Below, piece by piece: positions 33,862 through 42,590 of a stretch of 64,000 nt of DNA. The notes under the pieces are model-generated. The model was not told where the DNA came from. It did no database searches and saw nothing but the letters and a program-made list of their open reading frames with translations. Within the stretch, counting starts at the first letter, position 1; every line of letters begins with the position of its first letter. Both the position numbers and the translations under genes were made by a program. This DNA is from Candidatus Rubrivivax defluviihabitans. GTDB lineage: Bacteria; Pseudomonadota; Gammaproteobacteria; Burkholderiales; Burkholderiaceae_C. The stretch lies in NCBI GenBank assembly GCA_016709385.1, contig JADJMW010000008.1:124001-188000 (forward strand), in the 5' to 3' direction.

Positions 33862-34033
33862 CAGCGCGCCCCCGTCGCGGAGGATGGCGTCGGAATCCCG
33901 GCGGGCGGGGGTGATCCGAAGTCATTGGTATAAGGTCTTATCTTTGAGTTTACATAATATACATCGTACGCAATACATTGCACGCAGGGAGATCCGCTCG
34001 TAGCAGCCGCCACCCCGCGTGGCCGCTGCGCAA
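33862..34033. other. AT-rich gap between two convergent genes
   Basis: The stretch 33920-33985 is strikingly AT-rich for this window and contains the inverted repeat ATAAG-GT-CTTAT and promoter-like TATTAT on the minus strand. No terminator hairpin with a T-run was seen. It might hold a small RNA or a degraded insertion; nothing coding is supported. Confidence 0.3.
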
Positions 34034-34240
34034 TCAGTCTTCGGCAGGCAGTTCCAGGTCGTCGTCGTCTTCGACCACCGCCGGCGCAGCGGCATCGGCG
34101 ACCGGCACCACGCGATCGAGCGGCCGGCACAGGTGCCGGTTGAGCTGCCCGAGCCGCTCGGAGGCTTCGATGGCGGCGAACACCACCTCGGGGTTGATCA
34201 TCAGCATGAACGGGTTGCGTTCCGGAGTCAGCTGCGGCAT
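34034..34240 (-). CDS. Small acidic-tailed protein of unknown function
   Basis: 68 residues. A strong ribosome site (GAGGAGTGACGACATG) supports the start at 34240. The sequence has a short helical core (NPEVVFAAIEASERLGQLNRHL) and an acidic tail (VVEDDDDLELPAED). No signal peptide or cysteines are seen. It follows the ankyrin gene by 143 bases on the same strand. Function is unknown. Confidence 0.6.
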   Translation of the reverse strand: MPQLTPERNPFMLMINPEVVFAAIEASERLGQLNRHLCRPLDRVVPVADAAAPAVVEDDDDLELPAED

Positions 34241-34383
34241 GTCGTCACTCCTCGGGCCATGGGGTCACGGCCATATCGGCAACTCTAGGCGCGAGATCAG
34301 CGCCAGCACCAGTGGGTGCACCGCCAAGCCCGTTGTCGGATGACTTCTGACACGAATGGTTTCCTGGCTGACAGCTGCAAGCA

Positions 34384-35019
34384 CTATCTGGCAGCCTGTT
34401 CCAGTTTGACGGCCAGGGCTTCGCGGTCACCCTGGCGGGCGAAATCGGCTGCACCCAGGCCGAGGTCGTTGCGCGCACGGGGATCGGCGCCGCGCGCCAG
34501 CAAGCGCTCGGCGGCATCGTAGGCGCCATAACGCGCCGCCATCATCAGCGGCGTGGTGCCGTTGGGCGACCGGGCCTCGATCTCGGCGCCGCGGTCCAGC
34601 AGCGACGAGACCACCTTGGGCTCGGGGCCGCTGGCGGCGTAATGCAGCGGCGTCCAGCCCTTGCGGTTGAGCTGCGCGCCGCGGTCCAGCAGACGTTGCG
34701 TCCACTCCAGGTTGCCGCGCAAGGCGGCCATCATCAGCGGCGTCTCGTCGGCGGCATTGACGGCATCGACCTTCAGGCCGGGGTGCTTCAACAAGGCTTC
34801 GGCGACCTGCAGCGAGCCCTCGCGCAGCGCCAGGTACAGCCCGACCTGGCCCTTCTCGTCGGCCGCATTGGGGTCGAAACCGCGCTCCAGCAACTGGTTC
34901 ACGGTGCGCACGTTGTCCACGTTCACGGCCCGGAAGAAATCTTCATAGGCGCCTGCATGAGCAGAAGAAAATATAAATGAAACAAATAGATAAACTAGCA
35001 ATCTCAAGTAATACATCAT
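34384..35019 (-). CDS. Exported ankyrin-repeat protein
   Basis: 211 residues. Start at 35019 after GGAGAGAAC. A signal peptide (YYLRLLVYLFVSFIFSSAHA) is encoded by unusually AT-rich DNA (34965-35019). Then come about five ankyrin repeats: VRTVNQLLERGFDPNAADEKG, LQVAEALLKHPGLKVD, TPLMMAALRGNLEWTQRLLDRG, TPLHYAASGPEPKVVSSLLDRG and TPLMMAARYGAYDAAERLLARG. It is probably a periplasmic protein-binding scaffold. Its start overlaps the tatD stop, so it is part of that operon. The partner is unknown. Confidence 0.85.
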   Translation of the reverse strand: MMYYLRLLVYLFVSFIFSSAHAGAYEDFFRAVNVDNVRTVNQLLERGFDPNAADEKGQVGLYLALREGSLQVAEALLKHPGLKVDAVNAADETPLMMAALRGNLEWTQRLLDRGAQLNRKGWTPLHYAASGPEPKVVSSLLDRGAEIEARSPNGTTPLMMAARYGAYDAAERLLARGADPRARNDLGLGAADFARQGDREALAVKLEQAAR

Positions 35020-35825
35020 GTTCTCTCCAGTGCCGCAGGAAGCGGTGCCAGGTTGAAGAGGCGCTCGAAATTGGCGCTCGTGGTGCGCGCCACATCGGCC
35101 ACGGGCAGTCCCTTCAGTTCGGCCAGCTTGGCCGCCACGTAGTGCACCAGCGCCGGGTGGTTGGTCTTGCCGCGGTAGGGCATGGGTGCCAGGTAGGGGC
35201 TGTCGGTCTCGATCAAGCAACGCTCCAGCGGCACGAAGCGCGCCACGGCACGCAGTTCCTCGGCATTGCGGAAGGTCAGGATGCCGGAAAACGAGATGTC
35301 GAATCCCAGATCGAGCGCCGCGGCGGCCACCTCCAGCGTCTCGGTGAAGCAGTGGAAGACGCCGCGCACGGCGCCCTGCCCTTCGTCGCGCAGCAAGGCC
35401 AGCGTGTCGGCGCTGGCGCTGCGCGTGTGCACCACCAGCGGCAGATCGGTGGCGCGGGCGGCGCGGATGTGGACCCGGAAGCGGTCACGCTGCCATTCCA
35501 TCTGCGCCGGGGTGCGACCGGCAAGTCGGTAGTAATCGAGCCCGGTCTCGCCGATCGCCACCACCCGCGGCAGATGCGCGCGCGCCACCAGATCTTCGAC
35601 GCCGGGCTCCCGGACGCCTTCGTTGTCGGGGTGCACGCCCACCGTACACCAGAAGTTGTCGTGCGCCAGCGCCAGCGCATGCACGCGCTCGAATTCCTCC
35701 AGCGTGGTGCAGATGCACAGCGCGCGGTCCACGCCGGTGGCCGCCATCTCGCGCCGCAGTTCAGGCACGCGGTCGTGCAGCTCGGGAAAGCTCAGGTGGC
35801 AATGGGAGTCGACGTACATATACAC
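35016..35825 (-). CDS. tatD: TatD-family metal-dependent hydrolase/DNase
   Basis: 269 residues, the normal length. Metal ligands appear in VDSHCHLSF, in IGETGLDYY, in VHTRSASADT, in FHCFTETLE and in IETDSPYLAPMPYRGK. Family members are Mg-dependent nucleases (YcfH/TatD type). The gene follows pilZ by 49 bases and overlaps the ankyrin gene, in the common betaproteobacterial order mltG-tmk-holB-pilZ-tatD. Confidence 0.9.
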   Translation of the reverse strand: MYMYVDSHCHLSFPELHDRVPELRREMAATGVDRALCICTTLEEFERVHALALAHDNFWCTVGVHPDNEGVREPGVEDLVARAHLPRVVAIGETGLDYYRLAGRTPAQMEWQRDRFRVHIRAARATDLPLVVHTRSASADTLALLRDEGQGAVRGVFHCFTETLEVAAAALDLGFDISFSGILTFRNAEELRAVARFVPLERCLIETDSPYLAPMPYRGKTNHPALVHYVAAKLAELKGLPVADVARTTSANFERLFNLAPLPAALERT

Positions 35826-35874
35826 AAACGGACGGCGCGTGGGCGGTGCCGTGCCAGGCGCGGGGTGCAGGCTT

Positions 35875-36276
35875 CTAAAGGGTCTGCGTCGGCTTGGCCG
35901 ACTGGAGCGTGGTGCCCAGCAGCTCCTCGATCTTCAGCTTGACCTGGCGCGACTTCTCGTCGTTGGGAAACCGCACACCCACGCCCTGGGTGCGGCCGCC
36001 CGAGGCATTGGCCGGCGTGATCCAGGCCACCTTGCCGGCCACCGGGAAGCGCTGAGGGTCGTCGGGCAGAGACAGCAGGAGGTAGATGTCCTCACCCAGC
36101 CGGTACTCGCGCGTGGTCGGCACGAACAGCCCGCCGTCGGTGAGCAAGGGCATGTAGGCGGCATACAGCGCGCCCTTCTCGCGGAAGACGAGCTGGATCA
36201 CGCTCGGCCGCATCCCGCCGCTCGGCGCCAGGGGCGGACCGAGCCCACCCGATCGCGTGACTGGACCTTCGTTCAT
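35875..36276 (-). CDS. pilZ: PilZ-domain protein
   Basis: 133 residues from the ATG at 36276, overlapping the holB stop by 4 bases. The PilZ fold is recognisable by VIQLVFREKGALYAAYMPLLTDGGLFVPT, KVAWITP and QGVGVRFPNDE. It lacks the full RxxxR / D-x-S-x-x-G c-di-GMP motif, as in classical PilZ proteins. It is thought to act in type IV pilus assembly. Confidence 0.85.
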   Translation of the reverse strand: MNEGPVTRSGGLGPPLAPSGGMRPSVIQLVFREKGALYAAYMPLLTDGGLFVPTTREYRLGEDIYLLLSLPDDPQRFPVAGKVAWITPANASGGRTQGVGVRFPNDEKSRQVKLKIEELLGTTLQSAKPTQTL

Positions 36277-37322
36277 CGCGCCAGTGTAGCGAAGCCCCGG
36301 CGCGGCGGCGGCGCTGGGGCTGGCGGCGCCAGCGCCAGCCGGCCCTGTATCACGAGCGCGTCGATCATCAGCGCTTCCTGCCAGGGGTGGTCCTCGTGGC
36401 GCGCGATGCGCGCGAGTTCCTGCGACCAACCCGTGAGCGCCGGCCAGGCTCCCTCGGCGGGCACGCGCTCGGTCGGAAAATAGACGGCGGGCGCGCCACT
36501 GGCGCGGGCCATGGCGTCGTGGCACAGCTTCTGCAGCGCATCCACCGCCTGCGGTACCGGCCAGCCGGCCAGAACACCCGACTCGCCGCGCGCCACCGCC
36601 GCGGGCAGCGCCGACCAGACCGCCGCGTCGATGCCGGCCTGCGCCAGCGCCAGGGCATCCAGCGGCCGACCGCTGCACGCGGCCAGCAGCACCTCGGGCC
36701 GGGCCAGGCCTTGCGCGGCCAGCCAGGCCGCCGCCGCGCCGGCCGGCGGCGCCGGCAGTGGCAGGCGCTGGCAGCGGCTGCGCACCGTGGGCAACAGCAG
36801 CGCGGGGTCGCCGGCGGTGAGCACCAGCCGGGTGCCGGCGGGGGGCTCCTCCAGGGTCTTCAGCAGCGCATTGGCCGACTGCAGGTTCAGCGCCTCGGCC
36901 GGGTGCAGCACCGCCACCTTGCCGCGTCCGCGGGCGCTGGTGCGCGTGGCCCAGTCGATGAGCGCACGCACCTCGTCGATGCGGATCTGCCGGCTGGGTT
37001 TCCTCTTGCCGTCGTCTTCTTCCCTGTCGCCGGCCAGCGGCCAGTCGTGGGCGCGGCGCAGCGTTTCCGGCAGCAACACCAGCAGGTCGGGGTGCACCCG
37101 CGACTGCACCAGGCGGCAGCTGCCGCAGCAGCCGCAGGGGCGGGCGCCGCCGCCCTCGCCTTCACACAGCCAGGCCTGGGCCAGCACCAGGGCAAACGAC
37201 AGCGCGCCGACGCCGGGCGCCCCGTGCACCAGCAACGCATGGCCCCGGTGCGTGGCCAACGCCGCCGCCAGCGGGTCGGCCAGCCAGGGCAAGGGCAGCG
37301 TGCCGCCGGCGTCTACCACCAC
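36273..37322 (-). CDS. holB: DNA polymerase III delta-prime subunit
   Basis: 349 residues with a likely GTG start at 37322 (or 37319), overlapping the tmk stop. The AAA+ domain has a degenerate P-loop (LLVHGAPGVGALSFA) as usual for delta-prime. The zinc-binding cysteines are CGCCGSCRLV, and sensor-1-like KTLEEPPAGTRLVL follows. The C-terminal ~150 residues form the clamp-loader collar. It belongs to the clamp-loader complex of the replisome. The start is the weakest part of this call. Confidence 0.88.
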   Translation of the reverse strand: MVVDAGGTLPLPWLADPLAAALATHRGHALLVHGAPGVGALSFALVLAQAWLCEGEGGGARPCGCCGSCRLVQSRVHPDLLVLLPETLRRAHDWPLAGDREEDDGKRKPSRQIRIDEVRALIDWATRTSARGRGKVAVLHPAEALNLQSANALLKTLEEPPAGTRLVLTAGDPALLLPTVRSRCQRLPLPAPPAGAAAAWLAAQGLARPEVLLAACSGRPLDALALAQAGIDAAVWSALPAAVARGESGVLAGWPVPQAVDALQKLCHDAMARASGAPAVYFPTERVPAEGAWPALTGWSQELARIARHEDHPWQEALMIDALVIQGRLALAPPAPAPPPRRGFATLAR

Positions 37323-37927
37323 GGTCGAGCCTCCACGGCCGCCTGCACCTGCTGCCACACCGCGGCCGGTTCGGCCGCGGCCTGCAGCCGCGCGAAGCGG
37401 CCCGGGTCTCCCGCTGCGCGCGCGGCATAGCCGGCGCGCACGCGGTCGAAGAAGGCTTCGTCCTGGGCCTCGAAACGGTCGGGTGCGCGCGCCGCGCCGC
37501 GCCGCGCGGCGGCGGTGGCCGGCGCGAGGTCGAACCACAGCGTGAGGTCGGGTTGCCGGCCCTGCTGCACCCACTGCTCCAGCCGGGCCAGCACGGCGGT
37601 GTCGAAGCCGCGGCCGCCGCCCTGGTAGGCGAAGGTGGCGTCGGTGAAGCGGTCGCACAGCACGGTGTCGCCGCGCGCCAGCGCCGGCTCGATGACGTTC
37701 TGGAGGTGGTCGCGCCGCGCCGCAAAGACCAGCAGCGCCTCGCACAGCGCGTCCATGGGGGCATGCAGCACCAGTTCGCGCAACTGTTCGGCCAGCGGCG
37801 TGCCGCCGGGTTCGCGCGTCACCACCACGCCGTGGCCGCGCTCGCGCAGCCAATCGGCCAGGGTTTCGATGTGCGTGCTCTTTCCCGCGCCGTCGATGCC
37901 TTCGAAAGTGATGAAACGGCCGCTCAT
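37313..37927 (-). CDS. tmk: Thymidylate kinase
   Basis: 204 residues. P-loop FEGIDGAGKSTH, DR-like segment TREPGGTPLAEQLR, and the nucleotide-binding LCDRFTDATFAYQGGGRG identify it. It phosphorylates dTMP to dTDP. The start overlaps the mltG stop by 4 bases. The lid region RRGAARAPDRFEAQDEAFFDRVR is present, so it is intact. Confidence 0.95.
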   Translation of the reverse strand: MSGRFITFEGIDGAGKSTHIETLADWLRERGHGVVVTREPGGTPLAEQLRELVLHAPMDALCEALLVFAARRDHLQNVIEPALARGDTVLCDRFTDATFAYQGGGRGFDTAVLARLEQWVQQGRQPDLTLWFDLAPATAAARRGAARAPDRFEAQDEAFFDRVRAGYAARAAGDPGRFARLQAAAEPAAVWQQVQAAVEARPWW

Positions 37928-38949
37928 GGGCGGCCGCCGCGCTGGAACTGGTTCACCGCGCGATTATGTTCGGCCAGGGTCTCGCTGAAGATGCTGCCGC
38001 CGCTGCCGTCGCTGCGGGCCACGAAATAAAGCGCCTTCGTCGGCTCGGGCCGCACCGCCGCCTGCAGCGAAGCCAGGCTGGGCAGGGCGATGGGCGTGGG
38101 CGGCAGGCCGCCGCGGGTGTAGGTGTTGTAGGGCGTGTCGGTCTGCAGGTCGCGCTTGCGCAGGTTGCCGTCGAAGGCTTCGCCCAGGCCGTAGATCACG
38201 GTCGGGTCGGTCTGCAGCGGCATGCCGATGCGCAGCCGGTTGACGAAGACGCCGGCCACGCGGCCGCGGTCGGCAGCCAGGCCGGTTTCCTTCTCTACGA
38301 TCGAGGCCAGGATCAGCGCCTCTTCGGCGCTCTTGAGCGGCGTGTCGGGGGCGCGCTGCGCCCAGGCGTCGGCCAGGTGCTCGTGCAGCAGGCGGTGGGC
38401 GCGCTTGAGCAGCACCAGGTCGCTGACGCCGCGGCTGTGGGCGTAGGTGTCGGGAAAGAAGCGGCCCTCGGCCGCGACGCCGGGCTCGCCCAGGGCGGCC
38501 ATCAGCTCGGCGTCGCTCATGGTGCCGGTGGTGTGGCGCAGATGCGGCGCGCGCGCCAGTTCGGCGCGCAGTTGGCGCACGGTCCAGCCTTCGATGAAGC
38601 GCAGTTGCTCCAGCGTCTCCTCGCCCAGCACCATCTTTTCCAGCAGGCGGCGCGGCGAGGTGCCGGGCCCGATCTCGTAGCTGCCGGCGCGGATGCGGCG
38701 CGCCTGACCCGACCAGCGGAAGTATTCGTAAAGCAAGCGTGGCGAGGCCTGCACGCCGGCGTCGACCCAGGCCTGCGCCACCTGGCGTGGCGTGGCGCCG
38801 GGTTCGATCGACAGCTCGGCGTGATCGCCGGCCAGCGGCAGCGGCCGGTCGACCCAGTGCCACGCGGCAGCAGCGGCCAGCGCGGCCAGAACCAGTGCCA
38901 GCCCGAGCAGGGTCAGGAGCCAGCGAAACCCCGAGGAAAGACCAGGCAT
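37924..38949 (-). CDS. mltG: Endolytic murein transglycosylase
   Basis: 341 residues. One N-terminal transmembrane helix (WLLTLLGLALVLAALAAAA) precedes a LysM-like region and the YceG domain. The catalytic glutamate lies in ILASIVEKETGLAADRGRVAGVFVNRL, followed by LQTDPTVIYGLG. It cuts nascent peptidoglycan strands at the inner membrane. It is first in the minus-strand mltG-tmk-holB-pilZ-tatD run and divergent from ygfZ, separated by 22 bases. Confidence 0.94.
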   Translation of the reverse strand: MPGLSSGFRWLLTLLGLALVLAALAAAAAWHWVDRPLPLAGDHAELSIEPGATPRQVAQAWVDAGVQASPRLLYEYFRWSGQARRIRAGSYEIGPGTSPRRLLEKMVLGEETLEQLRFIEGWTVRQLRAELARAPHLRHTTGTMSDAELMAALGEPGVAAEGRFFPDTYAHSRGVSDLVLLKRAHRLLHEHLADAWAQRAPDTPLKSAEEALILASIVEKETGLAADRGRVAGVFVNRLRIGMPLQTDPTVIYGLGEAFDGNLRKRDLQTDTPYNTYTRGGLPPTPIALPSLASLQAAVRPEPTKALYFVARSDGSGGSIFSETLAEHNRAVNQFQRGGRP

Positions 38950-38971
38950 GTCGGCTGATCATAATCAGCGC

Positions 38972-39883
38972 ATGAGTGCCACTCCCAACGATAGCCCCCT
39001 GCCCCAAGGCGCCGTGCCCCTGCCCGACTGGGGCGTGATCCGAGCCACCGGCACCGACGCGCGCAGCTTCCTGCACGGCCAGTTGACGCAGGACACGCTG
39101 CACCTGGAGCCGGGCCGGGCGCGGCTGGCCGGCTATTGCTCGCCCAAGGGGCGGCTGCTGGCCAGTTTCGTGATCTGGACCGAAGCCGCCAGCGGCGACA
39201 TGCTGCTGGCCTGCAGCGCCGACCTGTTGCCCGCCACGCTGAAGCGGCTTTCGATGTTCGTGCTGCGCGCCAAGTGCAAGCTCGGCGACGCGAGCGCGGC
39301 ACTGCCGCTGCACGGCTGGGCCGGCAGCGACGTGCCGGGCGCGCAGCCGTGGCAGGTGACCGAAGGCGCCGCCGGCACCGCCCTGCGCCTGCCCGACGCG
39401 GCCGGTCAGCGCCGGGCCTTGTGGCTCGGCGCCGCGCCGCCGGTGCAGGAAGCGCTGGCGCCCGAAGGCTGGCAGTGGCTGGAGGTGATGAGCGCCGTGC
39501 CGCGCATCGTGGCCGCCACCGTGGAGCAGTTCGTGCCGCAGATGATCAACCTCGAGGCGGTGGGCGGGGTCAATTTCCAGAAGGGCTGCTACCCGGGCCA
39601 GGAGGTGGTGGCGCGCAGCCAGTACCGTGGCACGCTCAAGCGCCGCGCCTTCCTGGTGCGCAGCGAGGCCGCGCTGCAGCCGGGGCAGGAGGTCTTCGAT
39701 GCCGCCGACCCGGAGCAGCCGGCGGGCATGGTGGTGATGGCCGCCGCACCCGCCGGCCTGCCGGCCGTGGCGCTGGTCGAGTTGAAGACCGCGGCGGCCG
39801 AAGGCCGCTTGTCTGCCGTCTCCCCCGAGGGCCCGCGGCTCACGGTGCTGCCGCTGCCCTACGATCTGCCGACCGAAGTCTGA
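38972..39883 (+). CDS. ygfZ: Folate-binding protein YgfZ (GcvT-related)
   Basis: 303 residues from the ATG at 38972. The hallmark KGCYPGQEVVARSQYRG is present with its conserved cysteine, and the N-terminal DARSFLHGQLTQD fits tetrahydrofolate-binding GcvT-like folds. YgfZ supports repair or assembly of some Fe-S enzymes. It is divergent from mltG with 22 bases between, and this pairing is common in Burkholderiales. Confidence 0.93.
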   Translation: MSATPNDSPLPQGAVPLPDWGVIRATGTDARSFLHGQLTQDTLHLEPGRARLAGYCSPKGRLLASFVIWTEAASGDMLLACSADLLPATLKRLSMFVLRAKCKLGDASAALPLHGWAGSDVPGAQPWQVTEGAAGTALRLPDAAGQRRALWLGAAPPVQEALAPEGWQWLEVMSAVPRIVAATVEQFVPQMINLEAVGGVNFQKGCYPGQEVVARSQYRGTLKRRAFLVRSEAALQPGQEVFDAADPEQPAGMVVMAAAPAGLPAVALVELKTAAAEGRLSAVSPEGPRLTVLPLPYDLPTEV

Positions 39884-39954
39884 CCGGCTTCCCCGCCGTG
39901 GCCGTGGCCGGTGCAGCGGCCTCTCGAACGGGCCGATCCCTGCGGCTGAACCCT

Positions 39955-40821
39955 TCACGCTCCGTGCAGGGTGCGGGTCATCTCCAGGTGCACGATGCCG
40001 GCCTCCTCGAACGGCTCGCCGCGCGGCTTGAAGCCCTGCCGGGCATAGAAGCCGACCGCGCTGTGCTGGGCGTGCAGCAGCACCTGGGCGTCGCCGCGCG
40101 AGCGCGCCACCCCGACCAGCGCGTCCAGCAGTGCGGCACCGATGCCCGAACCACGCTGGTCGTGCCGCACCGCCATGCGGCCGACCCGGGCCACGCCCGG
40201 TGCCTGTTCGACCAGCCGGCCGGTGCCCAGCGCCAGGCCGAAGCGGTTGCAGGCCACGGCATGCACCGCGCCGGCGTCGGCGGCGTCCCATTCCAGTTCG
40301 GCCGGGATGCGCTGCTCCTGCACGAAGACCGCGTGGCGCAGCACCTGGGCCTCGCGCCCGACGGCGTCCCAGGTGCCGGTGCGCACGTCGAGCATGGGCT
40401 CGCCGCGTTCGTAGGCGTTCAGCACGTCGCGCAGCGGCTCCGGCACCGGGCGCGAGGTCTGCGTCGCCGGGTCGGCGAAGACATAGACCAGGTCGCCATG
40501 CACCAGCCGCTGCTCGCCGCGAAAGGCTGCGGCGCCGAATACCAGCGACGACTTGCCCAGGCGCGCGCAGCGGATGCCCACCTCCAGCTGGTCGTCGTAG
40601 CGCGCCGAGCCCTCGTATTCCAGCGTCGCCTTGCGCACGTACAGGTCGCCCTGCAGCTGCTCCATGGTCTCGTGGTAGGGCAGCGCCAGTGCGCGCCAGT
40701 AGCCGGCCACCGCGGTGTCGAAATACATCAGGTAGTGGCCGTTGAAGACGATCTTCTGCATGTCCACCTCGGCCCAGCGCACGCGCAGGCGGTCGAGGAA
40801 TCGGAAGTCGCTGCGTTTCAT
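39955..40821 (-). CDS. Fusion of an acyl-CoA thioesterase (YbgC/FadM type) and a GNAT acetyltransferase
   Basis: 288 residues. Residues 1-135 are a hotdog thioesterase (RWAEVDMQKIVFNGHYLMYFD, with the conserved Asp). Residues about 145-288 are a GNAT domain with the acetyl-CoA loop VRHDQRGSGIGAALLDAL and HAQHSAVGFYARQGF. Each part alone is common. Joined, they could couple acyl-CoA hydrolysis to acyl transfer, which is speculation. It converges on ygfZ. Confidence 0.83.
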   Translation of the reverse strand: MKRSDFRFLDRLRVRWAEVDMQKIVFNGHYLMYFDTAVAGYWRALALPYHETMEQLQGDLYVRKATLEYEGSARYDDQLEVGIRCARLGKSSLVFGAAAFRGEQRLVHGDLVYVFADPATQTSRPVPEPLRDVLNAYERGEPMLDVRTGTWDAVGREAQVLRHAVFVQEQRIPAELEWDAADAGAVHAVACNRFGLALGTGRLVEQAPGVARVGRMAVRHDQRGSGIGAALLDALVGVARSRGDAQVLLHAQHSAVGFYARQGFKPRGEPFEEAGIVHLEMTRTLHGA

Positions 40822-40928
40822 GTTGCGGGGTTCTCCTGGGGGCGGCGCGAAGGCGGAGCGCCGTGCGCCGAGAGCATACTTTCAGGCTCGGCTCGTCTCA
40901 TCGGCAACCACCCCAGGCAGCGCACACC

Positions 40929-42077
40929 ATGGCCCGCATCCTCTATCTGACCCAGATCGACATCGACCCCGGCGTGGTGCGCCTGCTGCCCGAGGAATGC
41001 GCGCGCACCGGCATGCGGCGGCCGCTGATCGTCACCGATGCCGGCGTGCGCGCCGCTGGTGTGCTGCAGATGGCGCTGGACGCGCTGGGTGGCCTGCCGC
41101 ATGCCGTGTTCGACGGCACGCCGTCCAACCCCACCGAAGCCGCCGTGCGCGCCGCAGTGGCCGTCTACCGGCGTGAAGGCTGCGACGGCCTGGTGGCCGT
41201 GGGCGGCGGCTCCAGCATCGACCTGGCCAAGGGCGTGGCCATCGCCGCCACCCACGAGGGGCCGCTGGCCACCTACGCCACCATCGAAGGCGGCAGCCCG
41301 AAGATCAGCGACCGCGTGCCGCCGCTGATCGCCGTGCCCACCACCGCCGGCACCGGCAGCGAAGTGGCGCGCGGCGCCATCGTCATCGTCGACGACGGCC
41401 GCAAGCTGGGCTTCCACAGCTGGCACCTGGTTCCCAAGGCGGCGCTGCTCGACCCGGAGCTGACGCTCGGCCTGCCGCCCGGGCTGACCGCCGCCACCGG
41501 CATGGACGCCATCGCGCATTGCATGGAGACCTTCATGGCGCCGGCGGTCAACCCGCCGGCCGACGGCATCGCGCTCGACGGCCTGGCGCGCGGCTGGGCG
41601 CACATCGAACGCGCCACGCGCGACGGCCAGGACCGCGAGGCGCGCTGGAACATGCTGAGCGCCAGCATGCAGGGCGCGATGGCGTTCCAGAAGGGCCTGG
41701 GATGCGTGCATTCGCTCAGCCACAGCCTGGGCGGCGTGAACCCGCGGCTGCACCACGGCACGCTGAATGCCATGTTCCTGCCGGCGGTGGTGCGCTTCAA
41801 TGCTGCAGCCGATTCGATCCAGCGCGAACGGCGGCTGCAGCGTCTGGCGCAGGCCATGGGCCTGACCGGCTGCGACAGCCGCGGCACCGAAGTCGCCGAG
41901 GCCATCACCGCGATGAATGCGCGCCTGGGCCTGCCGGGTGGCCTGCGCGCCATGGGCGTCACAGAGGACCTGTTCGAACGCATCGTCGACGGTGCCCTGG
42001 CCGACCACTGCCACAAGACCAACCCGCGCCTGGCTACGCGCGGCGACTACCGCGAGATGCTGGCCGCGGCCATGTGA
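40929..42077 (+). CDS. Iron-containing alcohol dehydrogenase
   Basis: 382 residues from the ATG at 40929. NAD-binding AVGGGSSIDLAKGVA, IAVPTTAGTGSEV, and metal ligands in GMDAIAHCMETF, GCVHSLSHSLG and LHHGTLNA place it in the group III Fe-dependent family. Substrate is unknown (alcohols, aldehydes or butanol-type). It stands alone before the GntR-ABC operon. Confidence 0.92.
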   Translation: MARILYLTQIDIDPGVVRLLPEECARTGMRRPLIVTDAGVRAAGVLQMALDALGGLPHAVFDGTPSNPTEAAVRAAVAVYRREGCDGLVAVGGGSSIDLAKGVAIAATHEGPLATYATIEGGSPKISDRVPPLIAVPTTAGTGSEVARGAIVIVDDGRKLGFHSWHLVPKAALLDPELTLGLPPGLTAATGMDAIAHCMETFMAPAVNPPADGIALDGLARGWAHIERATRDGQDREARWNMLSASMQGAMAFQKGLGCVHSLSHSLGGVNPRLHHGTLNAMFLPAVVRFNAAADSIQRERRLQRLAQAMGLTGCDSRGTEVAEAITAMNARLGLPGGLRAMGVTEDLFERIVDGALADHCHKTNPRLATRGDYREMLAAAM

Positions 42078-42236
42078 CGCGCCGGGTCTGGATCCGCGCC
42101 AGGGCGCGGCCGGCCCCGGTCTCTCCTCGACGACAGCAGACTGTCGCGTCGGGCTGCAACCCGTCGCATGCCCCGCGTCGCCGGCGGAAGGCACTGCTAT
42201 GGTGTCCTACATCAGCAACACACCGACAGGCGCGCC

Positions 42237-42590
42237 ATGCCCTCGTGGGACCAGCGACAACCCATCTACCAGCAATTGGCCGACCTGCTGGCCGCCAAGC
42301 TGCTGGACGGTGAACCGCCCGAAGGCCAGGCCATGCCCTCGGTGCGTGCGCTGGCAGCGCTTTACCTGCTCAACCCGCTCACCGTGAACCGAGCGCTGCA
42401 GGCACTGGGTGACGCAGGCCTGCTGGAACACCGCCGCGGCCTGGGCCTCTACGTGACCGCAGGCGCGCGTGAACGCCTGAAGGCCACCGAGCGCCGCCGC
42501 TTCCTGGAAGCCGAATGGCCGCGCCTGCGCGAGCGCTTGCGCCGCCTGGATATCGGCGCCGAACAACTGAACTGGGAGGACGCCCGATGA
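42237..42590 (+). CDS. GntR-family regulator of the short YtrA type
   Basis: 117 residues from the ATG at 42237. The winged helix has QPIYQQLADLLAAKLLDGEPPEGQAMPSVRALAALYLLNPLTVNRALQAL, followed by GLLEHRRGLGLYV. It lacks a long effector domain, as in the YtrA subgroup, whose genes precede ABC transporters. The stop overlaps the ATPase start (ATGA). A weak inverted repeat GGTGT-N14-ACACC at 42201-42224 lies just upstream and could be its operator. Confidence 0.87.
   Translation: MPSWDQRQPIYQQLADLLAAKLLDGEPPEGQAMPSVRALAALYLLNPLTVNRALQALGDAGLLEHRRGLGLYVTAGARERLKATERRRFLEAEWPRLRERLRRLDIGAEQLNWEDAR

Noticed and set aside
42201..42224. Inverted repeat GGTGT-N14-ACACC as a GntR operator
   Set aside because: Five-base arms with a long spacer occur easily by chance. 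It is mentioned only in the GntR entry and not listed as a site.
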